Assembly: GCA_963626545.1 (NCBI GenBank)
Contig: CAVFYJ010000003.1
Span: 1 to 64,000, forward strand
DNA length: 64,000 bases
Direction: 5' to 3'
From: Anthropogastromicrobium sp963626545
GTDB lineage: Bacteria; Bacillota; Clostridia; Lachnospirales; Lachnospiraceae
The notes under the pieces were generated by a model. That model made no database searches. It saw only the letters and a program-made list of their open reading frames with translations, and was not told the origin of the DNA. This document shows positions 26,077 through 35,151 of the stretch, one piece after another. Made by a program: the position numbers and the translations under genes. Positions within the stretch are counted from its first letter, which is position 1. Every line of letters begins with the position of its first letter.

Positions 26077-26838
26077 ATGAGTGCATTTGCATTAAAGATC
26101 ATTGCAATGGTCACAATGTTTATCGATCATCTCTTTGCCTCCTGCATCAACCCATCCGGTGTTGATGTGTGGAATATTTCAAGGCTTCCTGTGCCGGGAA
26201 CCGGAACTACGCTTTACTGGTTGGGCAGAATGATTGGACGAATCGCGTTTCCGATCTTCTGTTTCCAGATCGTAGAAGGTGTGCGCTACACAAAAAACTG
26301 GAAACGCTACATGGCTCGTCTGGCGCTGCTTGCCTTGATTTCAGAGATTCCATTTGATCTGGCACTAAAGGGCTTTCAGGTCAATGACTCTTCACAAAAT
26401 GTATTCTTCACGCTGCTGTTTGGTATGATGATCGTGACATTTATGAAGGTAGTTGATCAGGACTGGAAATATCTGGTGTGGCCGGTTCTCGTATTTGGCT
26501 ACGGCTACATGGCAAAATTCATCTTCCATACCGATTATGACTGGAGCGGCGTCACATGCATCGCCGTCATGGGATTGATGAACGAGCCATGGGAGAAGGT
26601 CTTTAAGCCATACACCCCGGCAGTCGCCCAGATGATTCATGTTGTATTCGCGGCGCTTGGTATTTTTGTCCTTTACTATAAGAACAGCTTCGAGATCTAT
26701 GGATTTTTCGCGCTGCTGCCAATCGCCCTTTATAATGGAAGAAAAGGATACTCAAGCAAAAAGATACAGTATGCATTTTATTTGTTCTATCCAGTACATT
26801 TACTTGTGCTGTTTGTGATCGCATATACATTTCGGTAA
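26077..26838 (+). CDS. TraX-family membrane protein
   Basis: The 253-residue integral membrane protein carries the TraX signature: an N-terminal LKIIAMVTMFIDHLFA helix, then GRIAFPIFCFQIVEG and ARLALLALISEIPFDLA. About seven to eight hydrophobic segments follow. TraX acetylates F pilin in the F plasmid, but chromosomal homologues in Firmicutes have no established role, and no pilin or conjugation genes are nearby. AAAGGCGG precedes the ATG. Confidence 0.85.
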   Translation: MSAFALKIIAMVTMFIDHLFASCINPSGVDVWNISRLPVPGTGTTLYWLGRMIGRIAFPIFCFQIVEGVRYTKNWKRYMARLALLALISEIPFDLALKGFQVNDSSQNVFFTLLFGMMIVTFMKVVDQDWKYLVWPVLVFGYGYMAKFIFHTDYDWSGVTCIAVMGLMNEPWEKVFKPYTPAVAQMIHVVFAALGIFVLYYKNSFEIYGFFALLPIALYNGRKGYSSKKIQYAFYLFYPVHLLVLFVIAYTFR

Positions 26839-26903
26839 GGAAATTCGCATTTCATAAAATAGAAAAACGCGAATTGGAATAAAAAATAAAGGTGGAAAAA
26901 CGA

Positions 26904-27428
26904 ATGAAAAGAATTGAAGATTATGTAATCAGTATTCCGGATTTCCCGGAACCAGGCATCATTTTCCGTGACATCACTGGAATTCTTCGTGATCCGGACG
27001 GATTAAAGCTGTCCATCGACAAGATTCAGGAGATGTTAGCGGGCGTTGAGTTTGACGCAGTACTTGGCTTAGAGTCAAGAGGCTTCATCTTCGGTATGCC
27101 GATTGCCTACAACCTGCATAAGGCATTCATCCCGGTAAGAAAGAAAGGCAAGCTGCCAAGAGAGACTGTTTCTGCAAAGTATGAGCTGGAGTATGGCATA
27201 GCCGAGATCGAAATTCACAAGGAAGATCTTCGTCCGGGCATGAAGGTTGTCATCATTGATGATTTGATCGCAACAGGCGGAACCGTAGAGGCTGCTGTAA
27301 AGCTGGCGGAGAGTCTTGGCGCTGAGGTTGTAAAGATTGCATTCGTTATGGAGTTAGCCGGATTAAAGGGCAGAGATCGCTTAAAGGGCTACGATGTAGA
27401 GTCTGTAATCACATACGAAGGAAACTAA
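26904..27428 (+). CDS. apt: Adenine phosphoribosyltransferase
   Basis: Apt salvages adenine with PRPP to give AMP in the cytosol. The 174-residue protein shows IPDFPEPGIIFRDIT at the start, GLESRGFIFG, and the PRPP-binding loop VVIIDDLIATGGT. ATG 26904 follows AAAGGTGG; an in-frame GTG 12 bases earlier lies inside this ribosome site. It lies 65 bp after traX and 20 bp before the GNAT gene. Confidence 0.96.
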   Translation: MKRIEDYVISIPDFPEPGIIFRDITGILRDPDGLKLSIDKIQEMLAGVEFDAVLGLESRGFIFGMPIAYNLHKAFIPVRKKGKLPRETVSAKYELEYGIAEIEIHKEDLRPGMKVVIIDDLIATGGTVEAAVKLAESLGAEVVKIAFVMELAGLKGRDRLKGYDVESVITYEGN

Positions 27429-27448
27429 AAGAAAGTAAGGTGTAAAAT

Positions 27449-27901
27449 ATGCACAGGCAGGTAGATCTGGATATGATAGAGCTGATCGACAATAAGCTGA
27501 CAGTCGATGAATATCTGAAGCTGCGCGCGCTTGTTGGCTGGAAAAAGCTTTCACGCGAGCAGGCGCAGAAGGCACTTGACAACAGCCTTTTGGTGGTTGG
27601 CGCGTATCTGGCAGGACAGCCGATCGGCATGGGACGCCTGGTGGGAGACGGCGCGGTAATCTGTTATGTGCAGGATCTTGTCATTCCACCGCAGGCTCAG
27701 GGCTACGGAATCGGTTCGCTCGTCCTGTCAAGGTTAAGACGCTACGTCGAAAGCCTTCGTCTTCCGGGAACCGAGATGATGTTTGATTTGATGTGTGCGA
27801 AAGGACGTGAACGCTTTTATGAGGCGCACGGCTTTACCGCACGCCCGACCGAAAAGTTAGGGCCAGGAATGATTCAATATTTGAACGATAACAGGGGATA
27901 A
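27449..27901 (+). CDS. GNAT-family acetyltransferase
   Basis: The 150-residue protein has the GNAT fold: a beta-strand VVGAYLAGQPIGMGRLVGDGA, then the acetyl-CoA-binding motif A VIPPQAQGYGIGSLVLSRL (R/Q-x-x-G-x-G) near residue 80, and the FYEAHGF motif near the C-terminus. The acceptor is unknown. A long hairpin begins at its stop codon and closes the apt-GNAT unit. Confidence 0.88.
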   Translation: MHRQVDLDMIELIDNKLTVDEYLKLRALVGWKKLSREQAQKALDNSLLVVGAYLAGQPIGMGRLVGDGAVICYVQDLVIPPQAQGYGIGSLVLSRLRRYVESLRLPGTEMMFDLMCAKGRERFYEAHGFTARPTEKLGPGMIQYLNDNRG

Positions 27902-27945
27902 AAGTTAGAGGATCTTCCTGCTTGCAGGAATGATCCTCTGACTTT
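27901..27945 (+). terminator. Long hairpin after the GNAT gene
   Basis: AAAGTTAGAGGATC (27901-27914) pairs with GATCCTCTGACTTT (27932-27945) with one G-T wobble, and the inner TTCCTG/CAGGAA adds 6 bp around a CTTG tetraloop. It lacks a T run. Two further small hairpins follow at 27973-27988 (GGCTTC/GAAGCC) and 28010-28043 (GAATTGC/GCAATTC). Confidence 0.75.
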
Positions 27946-28069
27946 GAGACCCGAACGAACATGAGGATGCAGCGGCTTCTTTAGAAGCCAGCAAATCCGA
28001 ATGATCGTAGAATTGCGAGAGCTGCATAGCAGCGGAGCAATTCGTAGTTATCGAGATAAAGTAGATAAA

Positions 28070-28927
28070 TTAACGCCACTGCGGTCTCATCCTTGCGCGA
28101 TATTGCGTCGGGGTGAGGCCGTATTCTTGTTTAAAGACCTTCATAAAATTTTCCGAGGAGCTATAGCCGAGCAGCTCCGCAATCGCACCAATCGACATAT
28201 CCGCATACAAGAGGCAGCTGACCGCCTTCTGCATGCGGATCTTTTTTTGCAATTCTTTAAAGCGAAAGCCCGTATTTTCCTGAACGAAGCGCGAGCAGTA
28301 GGAGAGGGAGTAGTTCATCTGATCTGCCAGTCCGGCAAGTGATGCCGTCGTATAGTTTTGCAGCAGATATCGGGCAATGACGGCCAGATGAGCACTTTTT
28401 GTTGCGTCGTGTGGGCCAAACATCGTCGCCTCACCAGTTCGGATCAGTTTATACAGAAGCGTCAAAAGCAGATGAAATAACATTCGGTCGCTGTAGGTAT
28501 CTGCATTTTGGCTTTCCTGTACCATCGCATCAAGTAACAGCCACATATCGGTGTCTGTGTGATCGCTGCGGCTGATCAGCCCGACAGAGGTGTCTTTTGC
28601 AAAAATAGCCTGCAAGAAAAACTCGCAGAAAATGTTATTTTCAAAGGAGAAGGCGAGCATCTGTTCCAAAATATCCGGCGAGATAAGAAGCTGGTACCAG
28701 ATGGAGTCCTCATTTGCATGAACAAAATGAGACGTATCGGGTGGAAGGAAGATAGCGCAGTCACTAGATAAATAAAGCGAATGCCCCCCCAACTCAGCCA
28801 GACAGCGCCCGTTTTGCACAAAGTCTAATTCAAAAAAAGCATGACTGTGCGCGCCGCCCAAACAGACAGGATTTTTCGTTACAGTGATCTGATATTTAGC
28901 AGGAAGCAGGATTTCACAAGTGTTCAT
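28070..28927 (-). CDS. AraC-family transcriptional regulator
   Basis: The 285-residue protein has an N-terminal cupin-like sensing half (about 1-160, GGAHSHAFFELDFVQNG) and a C-terminal double helix-turn-helix (about 185-285, LADQMNYSLSYCSRFVQEN and IAELLGYSSSENFMKVFK). GAGG precedes the ATG. It is divergent from a three-gene sugar importer and is the obvious candidate for its activator. Two 13-bp direct repeats in the shared intergenic region fit an AraC-type operator. Confidence 0.9.
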   Translation of the reverse strand: MNTCEILLPAKYQITVTKNPVCLGGAHSHAFFELDFVQNGRCLAELGGHSLYLSSDCAIFLPPDTSHFVHANEDSIWYQLLISPDILEQMLAFSFENNIFCEFFLQAIFAKDTSVGLISRSDHTDTDMWLLLDAMVQESQNADTYSDRMLFHLLLTLLYKLIRTGEATMFGPHDATKSAHLAVIARYLLQNYTTASLAGLADQMNYSLSYCSRFVQENTGFRFKELQKKIRMQKAVSCLLYADMSIGAIAELLGYSSSENFMKVFKQEYGLTPTQYRARMRPQWR

Positions 28928-29275
28928 AATGATACCTCACGAATTTTTCTAATTTATCGTCAAAAAGAGACAAATTCCTCGAAAGAGAAAACGATTGCGC
29001 TTAACACATTATACTACAGAAAAAACGCAAAAGCAAGGAATAGAATAAAAAATACCAGTATACACCTCAAAAAATACCAGTGCAAATTGTAGAGAACGGT
29101 TATATAATAAAAATAATTTAAAGTTGTCTTTACGAAAAATGAAACTAAATAAAATTTTAATAAGTTTTAATAAGCTTTCGTAAACCTTTTCGGTTTTTTC
29201 TATTTTTTTTTACACAGGAGCGAAAACGATAACGTGAGCAGTAACGTGAGGCAACAGACAGAAAGGGGAAAGGAA
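28928..29275. other. Divergent control region between AraC gene and sugar importer
   Basis: The 348-bp gap is AT-rich. It holds two direct repeats (29047-29059 and 29069-29081) and a TATAAT at 29103-29108, described separately. A run of T residues at 29195-29212 and A-rich stretches follow. Two in-frame GTG codons upstream of the permease ATG have no ribosome sites. No small gene is convincing. Confidence 0.45.
29047..29108 (+). promoter_or_regulatory. Putative AraC operator and importer promoter
   Basis: The 13-bp sequence AAAAAATACCAGT occurs at 29047-29059 and again at 29069-29081, 22 bp apart (about two helical turns). A perfect TATAAT lies at 29103-29108, and the -35 position (GTGCAA at 29080-29085, 17-bp spacer) is poor and touches the second repeat. 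This is the layout of a promoter needing an activator bound at and upstream of -35. Confidence 0.5.
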
Positions 29276-30727
29276 ATGAATCAAAAAGAAACAAAACAGC
29301 GCCAATCCTACGATTACATTTATTACATTATGCGCGCTGCAGTTTTGTTGTCGGTGGTCTTTTTATTTGTACCGAGTCTCAATCCGGCAAGAATTAGCGG
29401 TATGATTAACAAGAACCTGTCACTCTTTACCTCCGGTATTTCCTACAGCGCATTGACAAATGGCTTTGGTCGTGCTTTCAAGAAAGGATGGGTATCGGAG
29501 AGCAGCTTCGTGCTTGACCGTGCAGGCGCGATCGTGATGTGCGTCGGCATTGCAGCTGGTGTCGCATCGGCCTGTATGTCTCTCGGTAATATCCGTTTAA
29601 AGAAGCTGGGAAACATCTTCACATTGATCAGTGGTGTGGTGATGGCAGTCGGTATCGTGATGATTCGCACCGCATACTCACAGATCAATGTCGGCGATAA
29701 GATTGATAAGATCGATCCAAGACTTCCAAAGAGTGTCACCATCATGACCGTATTTGCCGTGATTCTCATCGTGTCAGCAATTTTGTCAATGATTCTTTTA
29801 GCAAAGCAAAAGAGCGAAGCGAAGTTTGAGATGGAGACAAAGTTTAAGCTTTTCTTGATGCTGATGCCGTTTCTGGCACTCGTTGCCGTATTCTCTTACC
29901 TGCCGCTTTGGGGTTGGCGCTACGCATTCTTTGATTACAAGGCTGGCGACTCGTTAAGCATGGCAAATTTTGTTGGGTTTAAGTGGTTCACCGAACTTTT
30001 GAAAAATCCGGCGACCGTAAAGGATATTGGAAACGTAATGAAGAATACGCTCGGTATGAGCGGCCTTGGAATTCTGACAAGCTGGATGCCGATGGCATTT
30101 GCGATTTTCCTGTGTGAAATCAAAAATCTCAAGTTTAGACGTTTCGTGCAGACCTTCACGACGGTGCCGAACTTTATCAGCTGGGTTCTCGTTTACTCCA
30201 TCGCGACTTGTATTTTCTCGACAGACGGATTCTTAAGCAGTATCCTTGTAAACCTTGGAATCTGGAGTGAGGGACATAACCTTTTGATGGACGGTTCCCA
30301 CACATGGTTAAAGATGTGGCTGTGGGGAACATGGAAGGGAATTGGCTGGAGCGCAATCATTTACATAGCTGGTATTTCTGGTATTGACCAGCAGCTTTAC
30401 GAGGCTGCAACGGTTGACGGCGCAGGTCGCTTCCAGCGCATGTGGCACATCACCGTGCCGGGTCTGATTCCAACCTTCTGTGTACTGTTGTTGATGTCCA
30501 TTGCAAACGTATTAAGCAACGGTATGGATCAGTATCTTGTATTTAAGAATGCAACAAATGCGACATCCATCCGTGTTCTGGATCTGTATGTATACGAGCT
30601 TGGTATTGGACAGGGCTCCATACCGTTAACCACCGTTGTCAGTATGCTCAAGTCGGTAATCAGTGTCACGCTGCTGTTCCTTGCAAATGGCGCTTCCAAG
30701 CTGATCCGTGGTGAGAGTATCGTATAA
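29276..30727 (+). CDS. LplB-type sugar ABC permease with N-terminal membrane extension
   Basis: The 483-residue permease starts at ATG 29276 after AAAGGGGAAAGG. The canonical LplB/MalF-like part occupies about residues 185-483, with the EAA loop YEAATVDGAGRFQRMWHITVPG. It is preceded by about 180 residues with four additional hydrophobic helices (near 19-35, 85-100, 108-130 and 155-175) not found in the usual 300-residue proteins. It is the first gene of a permease-permease-binding protein operon. The sugar is unknown; relatives import oligosaccharides or uronate-type compounds. Confidence 0.9.
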   Translation: MNQKETKQRQSYDYIYYIMRAAVLLSVVFLFVPSLNPARISGMINKNLSLFTSGISYSALTNGFGRAFKKGWVSESSFVLDRAGAIVMCVGIAAGVASACMSLGNIRLKKLGNIFTLISGVVMAVGIVMIRTAYSQINVGDKIDKIDPRLPKSVTIMTVFAVILIVSAILSMILLAKQKSEAKFEMETKFKLFLMLMPFLALVAVFSYLPLWGWRYAFFDYKAGDSLSMANFVGFKWFTELLKNPATVKDIGNVMKNTLGMSGLGILTSWMPMAFAIFLCEIKNLKFRRFVQTFTTVPNFISWVLVYSIATCIFSTDGFLSSILVNLGIWSEGHNLLMDGSHTWLKMWLWGTWKGIGWSAIIYIAGISGIDQQLYEAATVDGAGRFQRMWHITVPGLIPTFCVLLLMSIANVLSNGMDQYLVFKNATNATSIRVLDLYVYELGIGQGSIPLTTVVSMLKSVISVTLLFLANGASKLIRGESIV

Positions 30728-30741
30728 TAAGGAGGGGAACG

Positions 30742-31707
30742 ATGGCAAAGACAGCACAGGAAAAGGCCGATTTAAAGGCCGAGAAATTATATGAAAAAAA
30801 GCATAAGAATATTTACCGCACGAGTGTGGGAGATGTGATCTTTAATGTGATCAATTACGTCGTATTTACGCTGTTTACGATCATTTGTATCTTCCCATTC
30901 TACTATCTGTTCATCAATACGATCAGTGACAACGATCTGGTTGTAAAGGGATTGATCAACTTTATTCCGAGAGGCATTCACTTCGGAAACTATGCGGCAC
31001 TGTTAAACGTAAGCGATCTGATGAGTTCCTTCATCGTATCCATAACCAGAACCGTGTTTGGTACGGCACTGATGGTTGGCGCATCCGCCTTCATCGGCTA
31101 TCTGGTCACACAGCAGGAGATGTGGGGACGAAAGGTTTGGTATCGATTCATCGTCATCACGATGTATTTCAACGCTGGACTCATTCCGTGGTTCTTAAAC
31201 ATGCAGATGCTTGGTCTGACCAATACCTACTGGGCATACATCATTCCAGGTATCGTTGCACCATACAACATCATTCTGGTAAAAACTTACATTGAGTCCA
31301 TCCCGAAGGAGCTTGAGGAGAGTGCTAAGATCGACGGTGCTTCCCATATCCGTATTTTCGGACAGATTATCTGGCCACTTAGTAAGCCGATCTTGGCAAC
31401 CATCGCAATCTTTGGTGCTGTCGGCAACTGGAACTCCTTCACCGATTCTCTGATCTTAATGTCCTCAAAGCCAGAGCTTTACACCTTGCAGCACCGCCTG
31501 TATATCTATCTGAATCAGGCATCCAACTTAAGTGCATTGATGCAGTCTGGCGGTTCTGTCAGTGATTCGGCTGTCAAGTCCGCACTCAGCGGCAAGGTTA
31601 TCAAGTATACGATCTCCATGGTAACGGTTATCCCGATTCTGGTTGTGTATCCGTTCATGCAGCGTTACTTTGAGAAAGGTATTATGTTAGGAGCCGTAAA
31701 GGGTTAA
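30742..31707 (+). CDS. YtcP-type carbohydrate ABC permease
   Basis: The 321-residue inner permease has six transmembrane segments and the MalG-type EAA loop ELEESAKIDGASHIRIFGQIIWP near residue 190. A GGAGGGG ribosome site precedes the ATG, 14 bp after the first permease gene. It pairs with the LplB-like subunit. No ATPase is encoded in the operon; such importers commonly share a housekeeping MsmX-type ATPase, which would be encoded elsewhere. Confidence 0.93.
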   Translation: MAKTAQEKADLKAEKLYEKKHKNIYRTSVGDVIFNVINYVVFTLFTIICIFPFYYLFINTISDNDLVVKGLINFIPRGIHFGNYAALLNVSDLMSSFIVSITRTVFGTALMVGASAFIGYLVTQQEMWGRKVWYRFIVITMYFNAGLIPWFLNMQMLGLTNTYWAYIIPGIVAPYNIILVKTYIESIPKELEESAKIDGASHIRIFGQIIWPLSKPILATIAIFGAVGNWNSFTDSLILMSSKPELYTLQHRLYIYLNQASNLSALMQSGGSVSDSAVKSALSGKVIKYTISMVTVIPILVVYPFMQRYFEKGIMLGAVKG

Positions 31708-31764
31708 ATAAGAAATGTAACCGCGAAGGCGCGGAGCATATAAAAAATTAGGAGGAAAAAGAAT

Positions 31765-33534
31765 ATGAAATTGAGAAAAGTGAGTGCACTGTTTATGGCG
31801 GCAGCGATGTCCGCATCCATGTTTGTCGTTCCGGCAATGGCAGATGAGACAGACGATCCGGCAAAGGCGATTCCGGAGGACGTGATCCCGGATGAGACCG
31901 TGACCTTGAACGTATTTGACCAGTTAGCAAACTATTCTGGTGAGCAGATTGGTTGGTTTGGTCAGGTAATGCTAGAGAAGTTTAATGTAAAGTTAAACAT
32001 CATCCCGGACAGCGACGGAACTTATGAGACTCGTATGGAGTCTGGTGACCTTGGTGATCTGGTTATCTGGGGAAATGACGGTGATGAGTACTTACAAGCA
32101 GTAGACAAGGGTATGCTGTTTGACTGGAACGAGGATGACATCCTTGCTGATTACGGTCCGTATATCGTAGAGCACATGCAGCCGGCACTCGAGAAGAATA
32201 CACAGATTTCTGGTGGAACCACCTATGGAATTGGATTTGATATCGCAACCGATGCCAGTTTGCGTCAGGATATCATGTATGAGTGGGATCTTCGTTGGGA
32301 TCTGTATAAGGAGCTCGGCTATCCGGAGATCAAGAATCTTGATGACATGGTAGACGTTCTTGCACAGATGAAGGAAATCTGCCCGACAGATGACAATGGA
32401 AAGACCACCTATGGCGTATCCTTATTTGCAGACTGGGATGGCGACATGGTTATGTTCGTTAAGTCCACCGCATCCGCATATTATGGCTATGATGAGTTCG
32501 GAATTGGTCTGTATGATAGTGACAATCAGGAATTCCATCCGTGTCTTGAAGAGAATGGGCCATACCTGACTGCTCTTAAGTTCTATAACACTCTGTACCA
32601 GAAGGGACTGCTTGATCCAGACTCCCAGACACAGGGATACGAGGGTATGCTGGAGGATTACCAGAATGGTACTGCATTCATGAACGTATTTAACTTCCTC
32701 GGATCTTCTCTGTATAACAGCGAAGCTCACACATCGGAAGGCAAGATGATGGCTCCGTGTCCACCATCTGAGGCAGAGCCAATCGCTTATGGCCAGAACA
32801 TCTACGGTGGAAACAGACCGTGGACCATCGGCGCAAACACCGAGTACCCAGAGCTTTGCATGGCAATCATCAACTGGCTGGCAACACCAGAAGGACGTAT
32901 GACTCTTGAGTATGGTCCGAAGGACGTATGCTGGTACTATGATGAGGATGGAAACACCTGCTTTACCGATCTTGGAAAGAACGCAAAGCTGGATGGAAAG
33001 ACCGAGATGACCGATGGCTACAGCGGCACATTCGAGGATGGAAACTTTAAGATCAACAATACCACATGGGCACTGGATACTCAGAATCTGGATTCCAAGG
33101 TTGGTGAGACCTACAACTACAAGAGATGGTCAAGCTTCAATTCCGAGGCTGGTTCTGAGATCGAGCAGGATTGGAGAGATCATACTGGCTGTGAGCTGTT
33201 TGATGATTACTTCAATAATGTAAACATTCACATTGCACCTGGTACCATGTACTCCGCAGGCGTAAGATCCGATGAGCTTCAGCTTGTATGGACACAGGTT
33301 ACTACCTGCATCAAGGAAGGTTCCTGGAAGGCAATCTATGCGTCCTCCGATGAAGAATTTGATCAGATCGTATCTGACATGATCGCTCAGGCAAATGAGT
33401 ATGGCTATGATCAGTGCGTAGAGTTCCAGGAGAACGAGGCAACAATCCGTGCAGCAGCAGAAGATGCAGCAAGAGCTGGCCAGATCGTAGAGAGTGACGA
33501 TGCTGAGGAAGAAAGTTCTGCAGCAGCTGAGTAA
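31765..33534 (+). CDS. Extracellular sugar-binding protein without lipobox
   Basis: The 589-residue solute-binding protein belongs to the large LplA/YtcQ-type group. The signal peptide (KLRKVSALFMAAAMSASMF, then VVPAMADE) ends in an AMA-DE signal peptidase I site and contains no cysteine. No C-terminal anchor is visible; the tail is acidic and Ser/Ala-rich. A family member is normally lipid-anchored in Gram-positive bacteria, so its retention is unexplained. Strong AGGAGG precedes the ATG. It ends the importer operon, and a terminator follows. Confidence 0.9.
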   Translation: MKLRKVSALFMAAAMSASMFVVPAMADETDDPAKAIPEDVIPDETVTLNVFDQLANYSGEQIGWFGQVMLEKFNVKLNIIPDSDGTYETRMESGDLGDLVIWGNDGDEYLQAVDKGMLFDWNEDDILADYGPYIVEHMQPALEKNTQISGGTTYGIGFDIATDASLRQDIMYEWDLRWDLYKELGYPEIKNLDDMVDVLAQMKEICPTDDNGKTTYGVSLFADWDGDMVMFVKSTASAYYGYDEFGIGLYDSDNQEFHPCLEENGPYLTALKFYNTLYQKGLLDPDSQTQGYEGMLEDYQNGTAFMNVFNFLGSSLYNSEAHTSEGKMMAPCPPSEAEPIAYGQNIYGGNRPWTIGANTEYPELCMAIINWLATPEGRMTLEYGPKDVCWYYDEDGNTCFTDLGKNAKLDGKTEMTDGYSGTFEDGNFKINNTTWALDTQNLDSKVGETYNYKRWSSFNSEAGSEIEQDWRDHTGCELFDDYFNNVNIHIAPGTMYSAGVRSDELQLVWTQVTTCIKEGSWKAIYASSDEEFDQIVSDMIAQANEYGYDQCVEFQENEATIRAAAEDAARAGQIVESDDAEEESSAAAE

Positions 33535-33568
33535 GTATCTAGGCAGTGAATTATTTAATAAGCAACAA

Positions 33569-33600
33569 GGGGTCAGACCGATTGGTCTGGCCCCTATTTT
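33569..33600 (+). terminator. Terminator of the sugar importer operon
   Basis: GGGGTCAGACC (33569-33579) and GGTCTGGCCCC (33584-33594) form an 11-bp stem (one G-T type mismatch allowed) with a 4-base loop and then TATTTT. It belongs to the GGTCAGAC palindrome family also seen at 19881 and 45941. Confidence 0.85.
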
Positions 33601-33611
33601 CGATTCTGGTT

Positions 33612-34895
33612 TTAATAACCTTCTGTAACATCAATGATCGTCTGATCAATGGCATTGATCGCGAGCAAAACATATGGCGGATACGAGGAAGTTGGCTCAG
33701 AATCATTCACACTAAATCCTTCATCACCGTAGAAAATCCATGCCGGGACGAGAAGACCGGTGCGGCTGTTTCCACTATCGCGTACACGAAACAGGCAAAG
33801 TTCGGCTTTCTCTACTGTAATATGATAGCTCGCATTTGGAATTGAAGCAGCCTTTCCAGCGTAGACTAACGGGCACATTTCCTCAAAGATGCTGCTAGCC
33901 TGTTCAAAGGAGATCAGCGATGTATTTTCAGAAAGCGTCTCCACAATTTGCGTTGGAGACTGCCAGCGAATTTCAATGATACCCGGATCGCTGACGACAA
34001 ACGAAATTCGCTCAATCGGCCATGAAATGGAATAATCGCTTATGGTATCATCCATGCTGGTTCCGACGGGAACGGAATTGATCGCTGGTGAATAAATGAG
34101 CTGCATTGCAGAGTAGCCATCTTCATAAACGCCTTTTTCAGGAGTACTGGCGGTGCTATCTGCAAGAGAAACAAGATAGACCTGCTGCAATACAGCGTCA
34201 GTCTTAACAGCAGCAAAAAATTCTTCTGCTAATCGCTTAGCATCCGCCAGATGGACAGTCATAGAAGGCGATAAAAGCGAGTCAACCTCTTCCTCTGAGA
34301 CAGCGGGACCGCTTGACCCGTCAAAATACATGCCAGTCTCTGAAATATCTCGAGTATACATGAAAACGGGTGAGGTGTCGGATGAAGATACAAAAGAATT
34401 CATAAGAAAAAAATAACCATCATCTGACGTAACATCCAGTCCGGTATACGAATGATCCTGTCCCTCATAGATTTGCGTGTAAGTCTGAAGTGTACCATCG
34501 GAAGGAATTTTTTCTCCGGAATCATCCAGATGGTAAGGGTTCTTTCCTTTTAAGAGAAGATCATACATGCCGCTTACCTGCTCCTGTGTGAAGCCATCTC
34601 CATTGATACGGCAGCTTGGAAGCTGGTCGGTATCGGGCATGATGACTGGGCAGTCGGCATGTATGGAAACCGTTTTATCATCAGACTTATAATCAAATGA
34701 ATAGTGTGAGACGTTTTTCTCTTTCAGATCGGAAAGCATTTCACGGTCTTCGGCTGAAGAGGCAGTTGCTATTTCTGACAGACGATCTACATTTTTGGGA
34801 ACAACAGCAGAGGAAGACGGGGCGGATGCGCAGGCACACAAAGAAATGCTGCATAAAAGTACGCACGAGGCAGTAGCATAGTTTTTTCGATTCAT
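33612..34895 (-). CDS. Putative lipoprotein of unknown function
   Basis: The 427-residue secreted protein is not recognised. Its N-terminus (ATASCVLLCSISLCACASAP) is a lipoprotein signal with the lipid-modified Cys most likely in LCAC near residue 22. The mature part is acidic, Ser/Thr-rich at first, and has repeated beta-strand-like segments such as YSFDYKSDDKTVSIHADCP; the last 160 residues resemble the second domain of two-component-associated regulatory lipoproteins. GAAAGGAG precedes the ATG. It is divergent from a response regulator and kinase, so a role in that signalling or export system is possible. Confidence 0.6.
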   Translation of the reverse strand: MNRKNYATASCVLLCSISLCACASAPSSSAVVPKNVDRLSEIATASSAEDREMLSDLKEKNVSHYSFDYKSDDKTVSIHADCPVIMPDTDQLPSCRINGDGFTQEQVSGMYDLLLKGKNPYHLDDSGEKIPSDGTLQTYTQIYEGQDHSYTGLDVTSDDGYFFLMNSFVSSSDTSPVFMYTRDISETGMYFDGSSGPAVSEEEVDSLLSPSMTVHLADAKRLAEEFFAAVKTDAVLQQVYLVSLADSTASTPEKGVYEDGYSAMQLIYSPAINSVPVGTSMDDTISDYSISWPIERISFVVSDPGIIEIRWQSPTQIVETLSENTSLISFEQASSIFEEMCPLVYAGKAASIPNASYHITVEKAELCLFRVRDSGNSRTGLLVPAWIFYGDEGFSVNDSEPTSSYPPYVLLAINAIDQTIIDVTEGY

Positions 34896-35151
34896 AGAGA
34901 CTCCTTTCCAATGTATTCGATTAACCAGTACAAATCAGTATAAATTCATAGTCAATAAATCAGGCTTATAAAATAAAATCCATACAGTAAGTATACCGTT
35001 TTGCAATTCAGAAGTCATCACGCACTTATTATGAACTTGTAAAAGTTTGCATTTATTCGGACAAGAGAGCGCAACTTATGGTATGATAAGAATAATTCAA
35101 TCGCAATTTTATGAAATAATGCAATCAAAAAGATTCGAAAGGGGAAATTGT

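Noticed and set aside
28001..28342. Plus-strand small gene after the GNAT gene
   Set aside because: Its 3' part is antisense to the AraC gene and its 5' part spans hairpins; no ribosome site.
29234..29275. GTG start for the LplB-like permease
   Set aside because: No ribosome site; ATG 29276 has AAAGGGGAAAGG directly upstream.
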